A DNA stretch of 64,000 nt from Isosphaera pallida ATCC 43644. Lineage in GTDB: Bacteria; Planctomycetota; Planctomycetia; Isosphaerales; Isosphaeraceae. The notes under the pieces were generated by a model. It did no database searches. It was not told where the DNA came from and saw nothing but the letters and a program-made list of their open reading frames with translations. The DNA lies in assembly GCF_000186345.1 (NCBI RefSeq), contig NC_014962.1:1922001-1986000 (forward strand). The letters run 5' to 3'. Below are positions 15,711 through 25,119 of this stretch, one piece after another. Position 1 is the stretch's first letter; every line of letters begins with the position of its first letter. The translations under genes were made by a program, and so were the position numbers.

Positions 15711-17597
15711 CGGGTCGGGTTCGTCGCAATCGCCTCGGCCCCCGTGGCGGCCACGTTGGGTTTGTTGGCCGGGACGTTAGGACTGGGTCTTGGTTCTCGT
15801 GGACTCACCGCGGTCCCCCTCATCCTAGCGCTGGCCGACCCGATCCTCTGGACATCGGCATTCGAGACCTTCCTGGCCGCCGCGGCCGCCTCGGCGCTGG
15901 CCTATCTCGTGGGGGTTCCGGTCGGAGCGTTTTTGGGGGGGCGTCGCTTTCCGGGTCGCGCATTTCTAGGCATCGTAATGTGGACGCCTCTTGCGATGCC
16001 GCCGGCAGCGGCGGTCGCGGGTTGGAATGCGTTTCACGATACGCTAAGACAAACCCGACCAGGATGGACCACGCTGGGCGAATCGATCCTCACGGCCGGG
16101 TTCGGTCCCGAAGTGATCCGGGTCGGCCCTTGGGTCGCGTTGGTGTTTCTAGCCACCACCTTCGGCATCCCCTGGGTTGCGCTCAGCGTCCGCGAGATTT
16201 GGAGGCGGGTTGATCCCGACTGGCTCGACGCCGCCCTCGCTGCTGGCGCGGAGCAGGGGGGGCAACTCGATCGTCTAATCATGCGTCCTTTGATCCGTCG
16301 TCAGGCGGCGCGGGCGGCGGGAGGCGTGTTCGCCTTCACAGTTCTTGAACCAACGATGCCCACGTTACTAGGTGTCTGGCCCCATCCCGCGGCGCTAGCG
16401 GTTTCGGAATGGTCAGCCTGGCTCGGGGTGGACCCTCCCCCGCCTCGTCTGGCGATTCTGGGACTTCTGGCCTCCACCATCGCCTGGGGTGGATGGAGTC
16501 TCTGGCGACGCCTGGGTGGACGAATTGAAAGCCTTCCCGAAACCAATCACCCCGGCCAAGCCGCCCGCGGCATCTCGTGGGGCGGGGCTTTGATGGGACT
16601 GCTCCTGCTCACTCTGATCATGGTCGCCGTTGAGATCCCCCTCATCGGACTGATTCGAGTCGGGTTCCGTGTCGATTGGACCTCCCTCAAACCAGTTGGT
16701 CAACTCGTCAGCGACCCGGGGTTGGCGTTGACGACAGCTCGCGGATTCTTCGACCCGCTCTGGGCCGACGGCCAGCGCATCCTTGAAGATCCTCAACTGA
16801 TTGCGGCTTCGCTCCGCGGCTTCGGCTTGGGTTTGACCGCGGCGCTGTTGGGATGGCTGACCACCCTGGGCCGCCGTTGGGACGAGAAGGGGACAGTCGT
16901 CCCCGGCGCATCGTTGTGGGACCGTCTCGGGTTGGGAGGCTGGACGCGACGCGACCGGATTCGAGCCGGGGGAGGTTGGCCGTTCCTGGTGCCGCCTTTG
17001 GGTGTCACTCTGGGGCTGGCGGTCACGCCTTGGCTACTGGATCACATATGGGGCCGCCCCGTCGTCACTGGCTGGTTGGTTGACACTCTGGGTTGGGATG
17101 GCTTGGGAATGGTGATCGCCGCAGTCGTGCTGGCCTGGTTAACCCTGCCGGTTTGGAATCAGGTGCCAGGTCGCCAATCCGATGGTCCCTGGTTTGAGGC
17201 GGGTCTGGTTCTTGGTCTTCCCGCCCGTCTAGCCCGCCGCCTAGAACGTCGCGCGATTCCCAACCAGACCGGCATCGCTCGGCGAGCCGCCGCTTTCTTG
17301 ACCCTCACCCTAGCCCTCACCACGACCCTACCCGCCTGGATCCTCCTTCCCACGCCACCCGAGCGAACTCTGATGGTCGAATGGGTTGATCGAACCTGGT
17401 CCCACGGTGATCCCACGGGCCGGGAACCACCACCCCCGCTTGTCTTACTCGGCCTCACCTTGCTCCAAGGCGTCGCTCTGATCTCTCTTGCGCGGCGTCG
17501 TCTCCTCCCTTGGCCAGAATCGCCTCCAACCGCGCCCAACCTGCTGGCTCGGGAATCGGCTTTGCTTGAGCGCGTCTACGACTACGACGAGGGATGA
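15663..17597 (+). CDS. FbpB-like ABC importer permease, fused two-domain form
   Basis: This 644-residue integral membrane protein has about 12 hydrophobic segments in two halves, as in FbpB/ThiP permeases that serve iron or thiamine uptake. The first half carries a good EAA-loop: DAALAAGAEQGGQLDRLIMRPLIR (about 180-203, given here in two parts of the same run: DAALAAGAEQGG and QLDRLIMRPLIR). The matching loop in the second half (FEAGLVLGLPARLARR) is weaker. The N-terminus is a duplicated octapeptide, MNSGRLGG then MNLGRLGG, from a 24-base tandem repeat, so the real start might be the second ATG at 15687. It follows the ATPase with a four-base overlap. Confidence 0.8.
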   Translation: MNSGRLGGMNLGRLGGRVGFVAIASAPVAATLGLLAGTLGLGLGSRGLTAVPLILALADPILWTSAFETFLAAAAASALAYLVGVPVGAFLGGRRFPGRAFLGIVMWTPLAMPPAAAVAGWNAFHDTLRQTRPGWTTLGESILTAGFGPEVIRVGPWVALVFLATTFGIPWVALSVREIWRRVDPDWLDAALAAGAEQGGQLDRLIMRPLIRRQAARAAGGVFAFTVLEPTMPTLLGVWPHPAALAVSEWSAWLGVDPPPPRLAILGLLASTIAWGGWSLWRRLGGRIESLPETNHPGQAARGISWGGALMGLLLLTLIMVAVEIPLIGLIRVGFRVDWTSLKPVGQLVSDPGLALTTARGFFDPLWADGQRILEDPQLIAASLRGFGLGLTAALLGWLTTLGRRWDEKGTVVPGASLWDRLGLGGWTRRDRIRAGGGWPFLVPPLGVTLGLAVTPWLLDHIWGRPVVTGWLVDTLGWDGLGMVIAAVVLAWLTLPVWNQVPGRQSDGPWFEAGLVLGLPARLARRLERRAIPNQTGIARRAAAFLTLTLALTTTLPAWILLPTPPERTLMVEWVDRTWSHGDPTGREPPPPLVLLGLTLLQGVALISLARRRLLPWPESPPTAPNLLARESALLERVYDYDEG

Positions 17598-18027
17598 CAT
17601 CTATGTTGAGGTGGGCAAGACGGTTGAGGATCGGCTCCAACGCCAAGCCCGCTTGATGAATTGATCCAACGCCGGCTTGGAGGAATCGAACGATTTGACG
17701 CTCTTGTTGGGTTTCGCAGGTTTCGGGCGACCCGCCAGGGATTCCCAGCCCACTTCACGGCTCGCTCGAAACGCATTGAAGGGATACAATCACGAGTGTG
17801 AAGGAACGACCGGAACCCCATCCCACCTGGGCGAGGGTGAGATCGCCGGGATGGGTAAACCGGTTGGGCAAGATCATGATCGGCGATCGACGACCTGCTC
17901 CCAACACGCTCGTCCCCGATCAATCGGACTGATGGGGGGTTGTCGTCGAGACACGACGATTCGGGTTGGCGTTCCACTCCGGTAACCCAACTCGCAAGGT
18001 CCGCCTCAGGGCGTGGGAGATGAACTG
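17598..18027. other. Non-coding stretch before the PVC haem-binding gene
   Basis: About 430 bases. Short minus-strand frames at 17582-17789 exist, but two overlapping frames are open at once and neither has a ribosome site, so I do not call a gene. It should contain the promoter of the next gene. Confidence 0.4.
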
Positions 18028-21000
18028 ATGAAAACCGCAATCCCTCGGTGTGGCCAACGTCTTTCGCTCGCCCTCGCCGCGTTGCTCGGACTGACGCTGG
18101 CCAAGACCACGCCCATGGCACGGGCCGATCTGCCCAAGGTGTCCGACGATTGGGACATCCGCTTGGTCGCGGCCGTGCCCGCTGTCACCTATCCCTGCCA
18201 GATCGCGTGCGGGCCCGACGGCGCGCTTTACATCGCCGAAAACCCGATGGACCAGACCGGCCCCCCCAACCAGCCGATCGACCGCATCCTCGTGTTCCGT
18301 GAAGGCGAGGAGCCGATCGTCTTCGCCGAAAACCTGGCTGCTGTCTTTGGCATGGCCTGGCGTGACGACGCGCTTTATGTCATGCACATGCCGTTCCTCA
18401 GCGTACTGCGCGACACCAACGGCGACGGCAAGGCCGACGAGCGCCATGATCTCTTCACTGATCTGGGTCTCCAACCCGGACAGCCCAACAACCTTAACGA
18501 CCATATCGTGTCCGGCATCCAGTTTGGCATGGATGGCAAGCTCTATATCTCCGTGGGCGACAAAGGAGTGCCCCACGCCACCGGCCCTGAGGGACGGGTA
18601 GTCCAACTGGTAGGCGGCGGCATCCTGCGCTGTAACCCCGACGGAACCGATTTAGAAGTCTTCAGCACTGGAACCCGCAACCACCTGGAACCCAACCTCG
18701 ACCACCTCGACCGGCTCTTCACCTATGATAACACCGACGATGGCGACGGTTGGTGGACCCGAGTGACGTACCATATCGACGGCGCGCATTACGGCTATCC
18801 CTACGACTACCACAATCATCGCCATCGGATGCTGGACCGAATCGCCGAATACGGCGGGGGATCGCCCTGCGGCGGGGTGGTGGTCCGCGACACCCGTTGG
18901 CCTGCACGTTACCAGGGCTCGGTGATCTGGGCCGAGTGGGGCAAGGCCAAGGTACAGGCGTTCCTCTTCGAGCCCGACGGAGCTGGCTTCAAAGTCAAGG
19001 AGGTCGTTGACCTGGTTCAAGCTGGTCCTCTGAGCGACTTCCGCCCCATCGACCTGGCCCTCTCGCCCGACGGCGCGACCCTCTACATCGCCGACTGGGG
19101 CATGGGCGGCTGGGGCAACAAGACCGAGAAGGTGGGCCGAGTCTTCGCTCTGACTCCCCGAACCCTCAACCCCCCGTTGCCGCGCGGCTCCGACACCGAC
19201 CCTCTTCCCACTCTCATCGCCGCGCTCGATCATGCCGATTACTCCGAACGTCTGCGTGCCCAACAAGCGTTGATCCGTCGTGGTGGCGAGGCTTTGACCG
19301 CCGCCGCCCGCGCGCTCAACGACCCCGCGACCACCGAGCGGGCCGGGGTCCATTTAGTTTGGGTGGTTGATGGCGTCGCCGGCGGCTCGCCGGAGGCGCT
19401 GATGCCCCTACTGGCCGCGTTCGGCTCGCCTCACGCCGAAGTCCGCGCCCAGGCGGCTCGCGCCGTCGGCTTACGCAACGTGCCGATCGCGGGTACCGAA
19501 CTGGTCGGCCTTCTCAGTGACTCGGCTCCTCAGGTGCGTTTGCAAGCCCTCATCGCGTTGGGACGCGCGGCTGATCCAAAGACTGTCGCCGCGATCGTGC
19601 CGTTCGTGGGCGACCGTGACCCCTACCTCAAGCACGCCGCGCAAGTGGCGCTGCGGCGCGTTGCCGCCTGGTCCGCGACGGTGGAGGGTCTGAACCATCC
19701 CGACCCGGCGGTGCGCAAGGGTCTGATCGAGACCCTAGAACGGGTCGCCGACCTCGTCGCGGCTCGGGCGTTGGCCGACTTCGCGGCCGACGTTCCACAT
19801 CATCCCGCCGACGAACGGGCTTATGCGTTGAGCATGCTGGCCGCCGGTTATCGTCTCAGCCCGCCCTGGGACGGCAAATGGTGGGGAACCCGGCCCACTC
19901 AGGGCCGTCCCTTCCCTCGGACGATCGACTGGGCCGGAACGAGTTTGATCCATGAGGCGATTCTCGCGCGTTTGAGCGACCCCGCTCCGGAAGTGCGCCG
20001 CGCCGCGATCGCCGCTGCTCGTTTGGCACAGCTCGCCAGTGCCGCCCCCACGATCCGTCAACGCCTGGCGAACGAGCCTGAAACCGCGATCCGTCTCGAA
20101 CTGGCCACCGCGCTGGGCGAACTGCCCGACCCCGAAGGCCAAAGCCAAGTCACCCTCATCGCGCTAGCGACCAACGCCGCATGCCCCGCTGAACTGAGGA
20201 GCGCGGCCGTTGAGTCAGTCGGCAAACTAGCGACCACCACGCCGAACGGTTGGCGGGCGGTTCTCGACCTACTCGACGCCCCCACCACCGAAGCCGACGC
20301 CCTCAAAGCGTTGATTGAGCTGACCGCTGAACGCCGGGTGGCCGACGCGCTAGAACCAATCGCTCGCAAACTCACTCATCCCCATCCCACGGTGCGGGCG
20401 GCCGCGGCGCGGGGCTGCGGACGACTCAAACTGGAGGAGATGCGTCGTCAACCCCTACGCGACCTGCTGAACGACCCTGAAGCCAGCGTGAGGGTCGCTG
20501 CCGCCGAAGCGTTGGGACAATTGACCGACCGCGTGGCGCTACCCGCCTTGATCAAACGAGCGAGCGACGGCAACGAAGCGGGCGAAGTCCGTTTCGCCGC
20601 CACTGGCGCAATTTGCCTCATCCCTGACCTTGCGGCATTGCCGATCTATCTCGACGCGCTAGGCGGCAAGAACGCCGACCTCCGCCGCGCCGCCGCTCAA
20701 GCTCTGGGCATGATCCGCGACCAGGCCGCGCCAGTGCTGGACCAATTAGCGTCGCGTCGAGAGTTACCCGCCCGTTTACTGCCTGAGTTGCGGGATATTT
20801 ATCGGACCCGCAAGCCGTTGCGGTCCTGGAAGGTGATCGGACCATTCCGCGAGGAGGTCGCGCCTCCCTTCCCAATCGCCGATGGTCGGACGATCGACTT
20901 CGAGATGAAGGTTCCCGGTCGTTCCGGTCGGGAGGTAAGTTTCCTCACAGTCGCCGCGGTGGACGACCAAGGGGAAATCAACCTGGGACGGTTGTATGGC

Positions 21001-21789
21001 GAGGAAGCTGACCACTCTGCCTTCGCGGTGTCCGAAATCGTCTCCGACCGCGATCGTCCAACCGAGCTCGCCGTGGGGTCGGATGACACCCTCACCATTT
21101 GGCTCAATGGTCAAAAGGTGTTCGAGTTCAGCGGCAACCGCAGCTTCGCCCACGCTCAAAACACCTTCACGGCTCCCCTGCGCGCCGGAACCAATCAGGT
21201 GGTGGTTCATTGCGGCAACCGGGGCGGCGGCTGGCAGTTCTCGGTGCAATACGCCGACGATCCCCAATACGCCTTCCTGAACGAGTCCAGCGACCTCGCC
21301 GCCTTCGACCCCGACCGTTACCGCGATGTCGCGCTCAAGACCCCGGGCGACCCGGCCAAGGGACGGGCGCTGTTCTTCGACCTTCAGGGCCTCGCCTGCG
21401 TTAAATGCCACGCCGTCGGCGCGGAAGGAGGCAAGGTAGGACCAGACTTGACCGATGTGGGGGCCAAATATCCCAAGGAGGAACTGATCACGGCGATCTT
21501 GCAGCCATCCGCCAAAATCTCGTCAGGGTATGAGTCGGTGGTGGTGTTGACCCTAGACGGCGCGGTGATCAACGGCATCCTCAAGGCCGAAACCGACGCG
21601 CTCGTGGAATTGGAGGATGGCGAAGGCCGTCGTTTGACGATCAAGAAAGAGGAGATCGAACTGGTTCAGCGTAGTGAGGTCTCGCTCATGCCCAGTGGTT
21701 TGGCCGACGGCCTGACGCCCCGCGACTTCGCCGACCTGATTGAATACCTTTCCGGTCTGCGTGGTCATCAAAACGGTTCCCGGCCCTGA
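18028..21789 (+). CDS. PVC-type membrane-bound dehydrogenase-like protein with HEAT repeats and haem-binding CxxCH
   Basis: This exported 1253-residue protein has a signal peptide (MKTAIPRCGQRLSLALAALL, cleavage near ARA). An N-terminal beta-propeller of the sugar/sorbosone-dehydrogenase type follows (about 40-375; GPDGALYIAE, DTNGDGKAD, LSPDGATLYIADWG). Then come many HEAT repeats (about 390-915), a jelly-roll-like domain (about 925-1080) and a C-terminal cytochrome c domain with CVKCH (about 1125) and an axial Met supplied downstream. This architecture is a hallmark of planctomycetes and verrucomicrobia, and is thought to oxidise sugars or polysaccharide fragments in the periplasm. ATG 18028 with GGAG upstream is preferred over GTG 18013. 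It stands alone in its orientation block, followed by a regulator-like gene after about 200 bases. Confidence 0.9.
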   Translation: MKTAIPRCGQRLSLALAALLGLTLAKTTPMARADLPKVSDDWDIRLVAAVPAVTYPCQIACGPDGALYIAENPMDQTGPPNQPIDRILVFREGEEPIVFAENLAAVFGMAWRDDALYVMHMPFLSVLRDTNGDGKADERHDLFTDLGLQPGQPNNLNDHIVSGIQFGMDGKLYISVGDKGVPHATGPEGRVVQLVGGGILRCNPDGTDLEVFSTGTRNHLEPNLDHLDRLFTYDNTDDGDGWWTRVTYHIDGAHYGYPYDYHNHRHRMLDRIAEYGGGSPCGGVVVRDTRWPARYQGSVIWAEWGKAKVQAFLFEPDGAGFKVKEVVDLVQAGPLSDFRPIDLALSPDGATLYIADWGMGGWGNKTEKVGRVFALTPRTLNPPLPRGSDTDPLPTLIAALDHADYSERLRAQQALIRRGGEALTAAARALNDPATTERAGVHLVWVVDGVAGGSPEALMPLLAAFGSPHAEVRAQAARAVGLRNVPIAGTELVGLLSDSAPQVRLQALIALGRAADPKTVAAIVPFVGDRDPYLKHAAQVALRRVAAWSATVEGLNHPDPAVRKGLIETLERVADLVAARALADFAADVPHHPADERAYALSMLAAGYRLSPPWDGKWWGTRPTQGRPFPRTIDWAGTSLIHEAILARLSDPAPEVRRAAIAAARLAQLASAAPTIRQRLANEPETAIRLELATALGELPDPEGQSQVTLIALATNAACPAELRSAAVESVGKLATTTPNGWRAVLDLLDAPTTEADALKALIELTAERRVADALEPIARKLTHPHPTVRAAAARGCGRLKLEEMRRQPLRDLLNDPEASVRVAAAEALGQLTDRVALPALIKRASDGNEAGEVRFAATGAICLIPDLAALPIYLDALGGKNADLRRAAAQALGMIRDQAAPVLDQLASRRELPARLLPELRDIYRTRKPLRSWKVIGPFREEVAPPFPIADGRTIDFEMKVPGRSGREVSFLTVAAVDDQGEINLGRLYGEEADHSAFAVSEIVSDRDRPTELAVGSDDTLTIWLNGQKVFEFSGNRSFAHAQNTFTAPLRAGTNQVVVHCGNRGGGWQFSVQYADDPQYAFLNESSDLAAFDPDRYRDVALKTPGDPAKGRALFFDLQGLACVKCHAVGAEGGKVGPDLTDVGAKYPKEELITAILQPSAKISSGYESVVVLTLDGAVINGILKAETDALVELEDGEGRRLTIKKEEIELVQRSEVSLMPSGLADGLTPRDFADLIEYLSGLRGHQNGSRP

Positions 21790-21995
21790 CAATTCCAACT
21801 GGCAACCAGGATGGCTCCGGTTTCGTTACCACCCGTCGCCGCACGACCGACCAGCCGCCTCTTCGCCGATCTCGCTCCAAGGGTCGAATGGGTTGCAAAG
21901 AAGACGGACGCCGTCGGTCGGTCGCCGACCTCTCACGTCCCACGTTCCACGGGATGATTGATCGATCTCGTTTTCCTCGATCGCACGACTCCGCC

Positions 21996-22979
21996 ATGCT
22001 CGCTTTCGACAACCCTCCACCCTCGCCCCCTAGCGCCTCCCCTCCGCGTCCCCGTCGGGAGCGGAGCGCCCGATATCCCGGCGTGCCGCTCTCCGACAGT
22101 TTGGAACTGTGCCAGTTCCTCAACACCCGGGGACTGGATGGTCTTTCCTCCCAGGACATCGCCACGGCGCTGGGTTATAAGAACATCAAGACCAACACCT
22201 TTTCCTCCCGCCTGAGTTCCGCGCGGCAATTCGGCCTGCTCGACCTGAAGGGAGATGGGTATCATCTGACCCCCTTGGCCCACGCGCTGCTGCATCCAGT
22301 TGACCCAGAGGAAACGCCGCGCCTCCTGCGTCAGGCGTTCCGTGAGCCGCCGCTCTACGCCGACCTTCTGGAGCGGTTCGCTCAAAAGCGGCTGCCCGAC
22401 CCGACGATTCTGGGCAATGTGCTGTATCACGATTACAACATCATCGTGTCGGCTAAGCAGGTCGCAGCCGACGCCTTCATTGCCTCAGCCCGTTTCGCGG
22501 GTCTGCTAGGACCCGACCAAATTCTTCGCCCCGATGGAATCGAAGGGGCGGCGAGTTCGACAATCCCCTCGGCGGCTCTGCCGGCCCCTCCCGAAATTCC
22601 CCACCTTTCCCGCGGAGGCCCCTCGCCGGCATCATCCCCTCTAGCCTCGGCACCGTTGACTCGTCCCCACACCACCGGTCTGGTCCCGTCGCCCTCCGCG
22701 TCGTCAACCATCGCTTCAACAGCCGCGACCCCGCGAAGCCCCATCGACGAAGCCGGCAAAGCGGCCATGCTCGATCGGTTGGACCGCAGCGATGAGTTCG
22801 ACCCCTCCGCCGCGCGGTTCGAGTTACGGCTCTGGGGAAACGATCAAGGCAAAGTCGTCAAAGTCCGCGCGCCGGAATCCATGAGTCGATCGAGTTTTGA
22901 GCGATTGATCCGTGCCTTGGAGCTGCATATTCGTATCGTCGAGGATTCGGAGTCCTGCTCAACCCACCACTCGGAATGA
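21996..22979 (+). CDS. Winged-helix protein, uncharacterised
   Basis: This is a protein of about 327 residues. Residues about 30-115 look like a winged helix: LELCQFLNTRGLDGLSSQDI, ALGYKN, then FSSRLSSARQFGLLDL and a GDGYHLTPLAHALL wing. A helical segment follows (LRQAFREPPLYADLLERFAQ), then ILGNVLYHDYNI and VAADAFIASARFAGLLG. This resembles the DUF5343-type arrangement seen in predicted DNA-binding proteins, but I could not verify it. After a Pro/Ser-rich linker (about 195-265) the C-terminal 60 residues form a separate small domain. The frame is open further upstream (ATG 21954, 21888); 21996 is a guess. It ends four bases before the PrpB-like gene, so the two are probably cotranscribed. 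Confidence 0.6.
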   Translation: MLAFDNPPPSPPSASPPRPRRERSARYPGVPLSDSLELCQFLNTRGLDGLSSQDIATALGYKNIKTNTFSSRLSSARQFGLLDLKGDGYHLTPLAHALLHPVDPEETPRLLRQAFREPPLYADLLERFAQKRLPDPTILGNVLYHDYNIIVSAKQVAADAFIASARFAGLLGPDQILRPDGIEGAASSTIPSAALPAPPEIPHLSRGGPSPASSPLASAPLTRPHTTGLVPSPSASSTIASTAATPRSPIDEAGKAAMLDRLDRSDEFDPSAARFELRLWGNDQGKVVKVRAPESMSRSSFERLIRALELHIRIVEDSESCSTHHSE

Positions 22980-22983
22980 CCCC

Positions 22984-23934
22984 ATGAGCCTTTCCCCTCC
23001 CGGTTGCCACGACCAACCCGATCGCCGCGTTTTCTCGCCGCCCGTGGGAGTCAGCGCCGGAGCGTGTCTACGCACGGCCTGGTCGGAAGGAACGGTGATG
23101 CTGCCGGGGGTTTTCAACGCCCTGACGGCCCGTTTGGCCGAACGTCTGGGCTACCGGGGTGTCTACTTTTCGGGGGGTGCGTTATCGGCGGGTTGGGCGG
23201 GATTACCCGACATTGGGTTGCTGACGCAGACTGAATTCGTCGAGCAGTTGGCAGTGATCGTGCGGGCCACCAGCCTACCTGTGCTGGCCGACGCCGACAC
23301 CGGTTTTGGCGAGGCGGTCAATGTCGGACGAACCGTGCAACTTTACGAGCAGGCCGGAGCGGCTGGACTGCATCTGGAGGATCAAGAGCTTCCCAAGCGT
23401 TGTGGACACCTCTCGGGCAAACGTCTGATCGACCCCGCTACGATGGTCGCCAAAATTCGAGCCGCCGTCCAGGCGCGCCGCGATCCCGCGTTTTTGATCG
23501 TAGCGCGGACCGACGCGCGCTCGGTCGAGGGATTGGACGCGGCCTGCGACCGGGCGCGGCGCTATGTCGAGGCCGGTGCCGACGCCGTGTTCCCCGAGGC
23601 GCTGGAATCGCTTGAGGAGTTCGCCCGATTCGCGCGTGAGATTCCCGTACCGCTGGTCGCCAACATGACCGAGTTCGGCAAAAGCCCGTTGTTGGAGTTC
23701 CGCGACCTTGCCGCCCTCGGCTACAAGGCGGTGCTTTATCCCCTGACCGCCTTTCGCGCTGCCATGCACGCCGCCGAAGCCATCCTGACCGAATTGCGTC
23801 AAGTGGGACATCAACGGGACTGGCTGTCCCGAATGCAAAGCCGCGCTCGGCTCTACGACCTGCTCGACTACCGCGATTGGGAAGAGCGCGACCGTGCCTT
23901 GTGGAGCGCGTCTGGGTCGGAGAGGCCCAGTTGA
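22984..23934 (+). CDS. Isocitrate lyase/PEP mutase family, methylisocitrate lyase-like
   Basis: This 316-residue TIM-barrel enzyme belongs to the group that cleaves 2-methylisocitrate (PrpB) or related C-C or C-P bonds. It has LPVLADADTGFGEAVN (about 95-110), the Mg-binding acidic residues, HLEDQELPKRCGHLSGK (about 130-146) with the KRCGH catalytic loop shared by isocitrate and methylisocitrate lyases, and ARTDARSVEGLDAA. No prpC or prpD gene is nearby, so a role in the methylcitrate cycle is not proven by context; oxaloacetate or carboxyphosphonoenolpyruvate-type activities remain possible. ATG 22984 sits directly after the preceding stop. Confidence 0.82.
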   Translation: MSLSPPGCHDQPDRRVFSPPVGVSAGACLRTAWSEGTVMLPGVFNALTARLAERLGYRGVYFSGGALSAGWAGLPDIGLLTQTEFVEQLAVIVRATSLPVLADADTGFGEAVNVGRTVQLYEQAGAAGLHLEDQELPKRCGHLSGKRLIDPATMVAKIRAAVQARRDPAFLIVARTDARSVEGLDAACDRARRYVEAGADAVFPEALESLEEFARFAREIPVPLVANMTEFGKSPLLEFRDLAALGYKAVLYPLTAFRAAMHAAEAILTELRQVGHQRDWLSRMQSRARLYDLLDYRDWEERDRALWSASGSERPS

Positions 23935-23970
23935 ATACGTCGTTCGATGTTAATGCATATCCTTGAGTGA

Positions 23971-23991
23971 GAATAAGTTTTGACCTTATTC
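23971..23991 (+). terminator. Small hairpin after the lyase gene
   Basis: GAATAAG and CTTATTC form a 7-bp stem with loop TTTTGAC in an AT-rich spot 37 bases past the stop. There is no T tract, so terminator function is uncertain. Confidence 0.35.
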
Positions 23992-24038
23992 AGCCCGCGA
24001 GTCCACTGATGGAGGTCAGGTGTTGACGGGGGTTGCCT

Positions 24039-25037
24039 ATGACAATCGACACGACGGACCAACATCCCCCGCGTCCACGGATTTTGGGCATGGGTGCGGT
24101 TGCGGTCGATGAGGTATGGTGGGTTGAAAAGGAGGAAGCGCTGGGTTGGGAGATTAAGACGTCGGCTCGTTGGTTGGGTCGTCGTCTGGGAGGCCAGACC
24201 GCCAACGCGTTGACGTTCGCCGCCTCGTTGGGAGAACGGGTCGGCTTCGCGGGCATTCTGGGCGACGACTGCGACTCGCAGTTTGCCCGCCAGCGGCTAA
24301 ACGCTTTGGGAGTGGCCACCTCATGGCTTCGGCTCGATCCCCAGGCGCGACCGATTCGGAGCTTGGTGTTGATCGGCCCGAACGGGGTTCGGACGGTTCT
24401 CTACGATCTCCAAGGCGCGAAGGGGGCAGGGGATTCCGAAGACGTGACCCTCCCCGAGGAGGGTTGGGCCGCGCTTGGAGTGGCGTTAGTCGATTCCCTT
24501 GGGGTCGAGGGACAAATCGGGTTTGCCCGCCAAGCCCGACGTCGCGGGGTCGCGGTGGTTTGCGACTTCGAGTCGTCCGCGCATCCGCGATTTTCCACCC
24601 TTTACGACCTCCCCGACCACCTCATCCTCTCACGGGACTTCGCCGCCAAGGTTCTGACTGAGTCGGGCATGGTTGCGTCCTCCGACGATCCCGTTGGGTT
24701 GCTTTACGGACTCCACCGACGGGATCAGTCGCGCGGGGTGCGACGCCGCTTGATCGCCGTGACCAACGGTCCCCAAGGCGTCTGGTCGGGCCGCTTCGAC
24801 CGAGATTTGCATGAGACGCTTGTGGTCGAACATCACCGGCCGCCTCGAATCGGCATGGGTGATTCGACCGGTTGCGGCGACGCGCTGCGCGGGGCTTACG
24901 CCGTGGCCCTGTTGCGAGGGAATTGCCCGGTGGAAGCCCTGAATTTTGCCGTTGCTCAAGCTTCGCAAATCGCGCTGCGCCCACCTGGACATCATCGGGA
25001 GGTGGTCGCAGACACGGCTTCAACCTACCTGGAATAA
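24039..25037 (+). CDS. PfkB-family carbohydrate kinase
   Basis: This 332-residue ribokinase-fold enzyme would phosphorylate a sugar or nucleoside with ATP. The N-terminal GMGAVAVDEVWW and GRRLGGQTANALTFAASLG match PfkB signature 1. The C-terminal DSTGCGDALRGAYAVALL (about 284-301) matches signature 2, with the catalytic Asp and the anion-hole glycines. The substrate cannot be read from the sequence. ATG 24039 follows GGGGG at six bases; an in-frame TTG is two codons upstream. It is convergent with fpg and about 100 bases from the lyase gene, so it may belong to the same transcript. Confidence 0.82.
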   Translation: MTIDTTDQHPPRPRILGMGAVAVDEVWWVEKEEALGWEIKTSARWLGRRLGGQTANALTFAASLGERVGFAGILGDDCDSQFARQRLNALGVATSWLRLDPQARPIRSLVLIGPNGVRTVLYDLQGAKGAGDSEDVTLPEEGWAALGVALVDSLGVEGQIGFARQARRRGVAVVCDFESSAHPRFSTLYDLPDHLILSRDFAAKVLTESGMVASSDDPVGLLYGLHRRDQSRGVRRRLIAVTNGPQGVWSGRFDRDLHETLVVEHHRPPRIGMGDSTGCGDALRGAYAVALLRGNCPVEALNFAVAQASQIALRPPGHHREVVADTASTYLE

Positions 25038-25119
25038 GCAGAATGACAAACGATGGATTCTAGGACAAGACCACGGACATGACCTGATCGATTTGCGAAC
25101 GGATTGAAGGTTGATTATT

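Noticed and set aside
17582-18121. Minus-strand frames before the haem-binding gene
   Set aside because: Two frames are open at once, no ribosome site, and no homology recognised.
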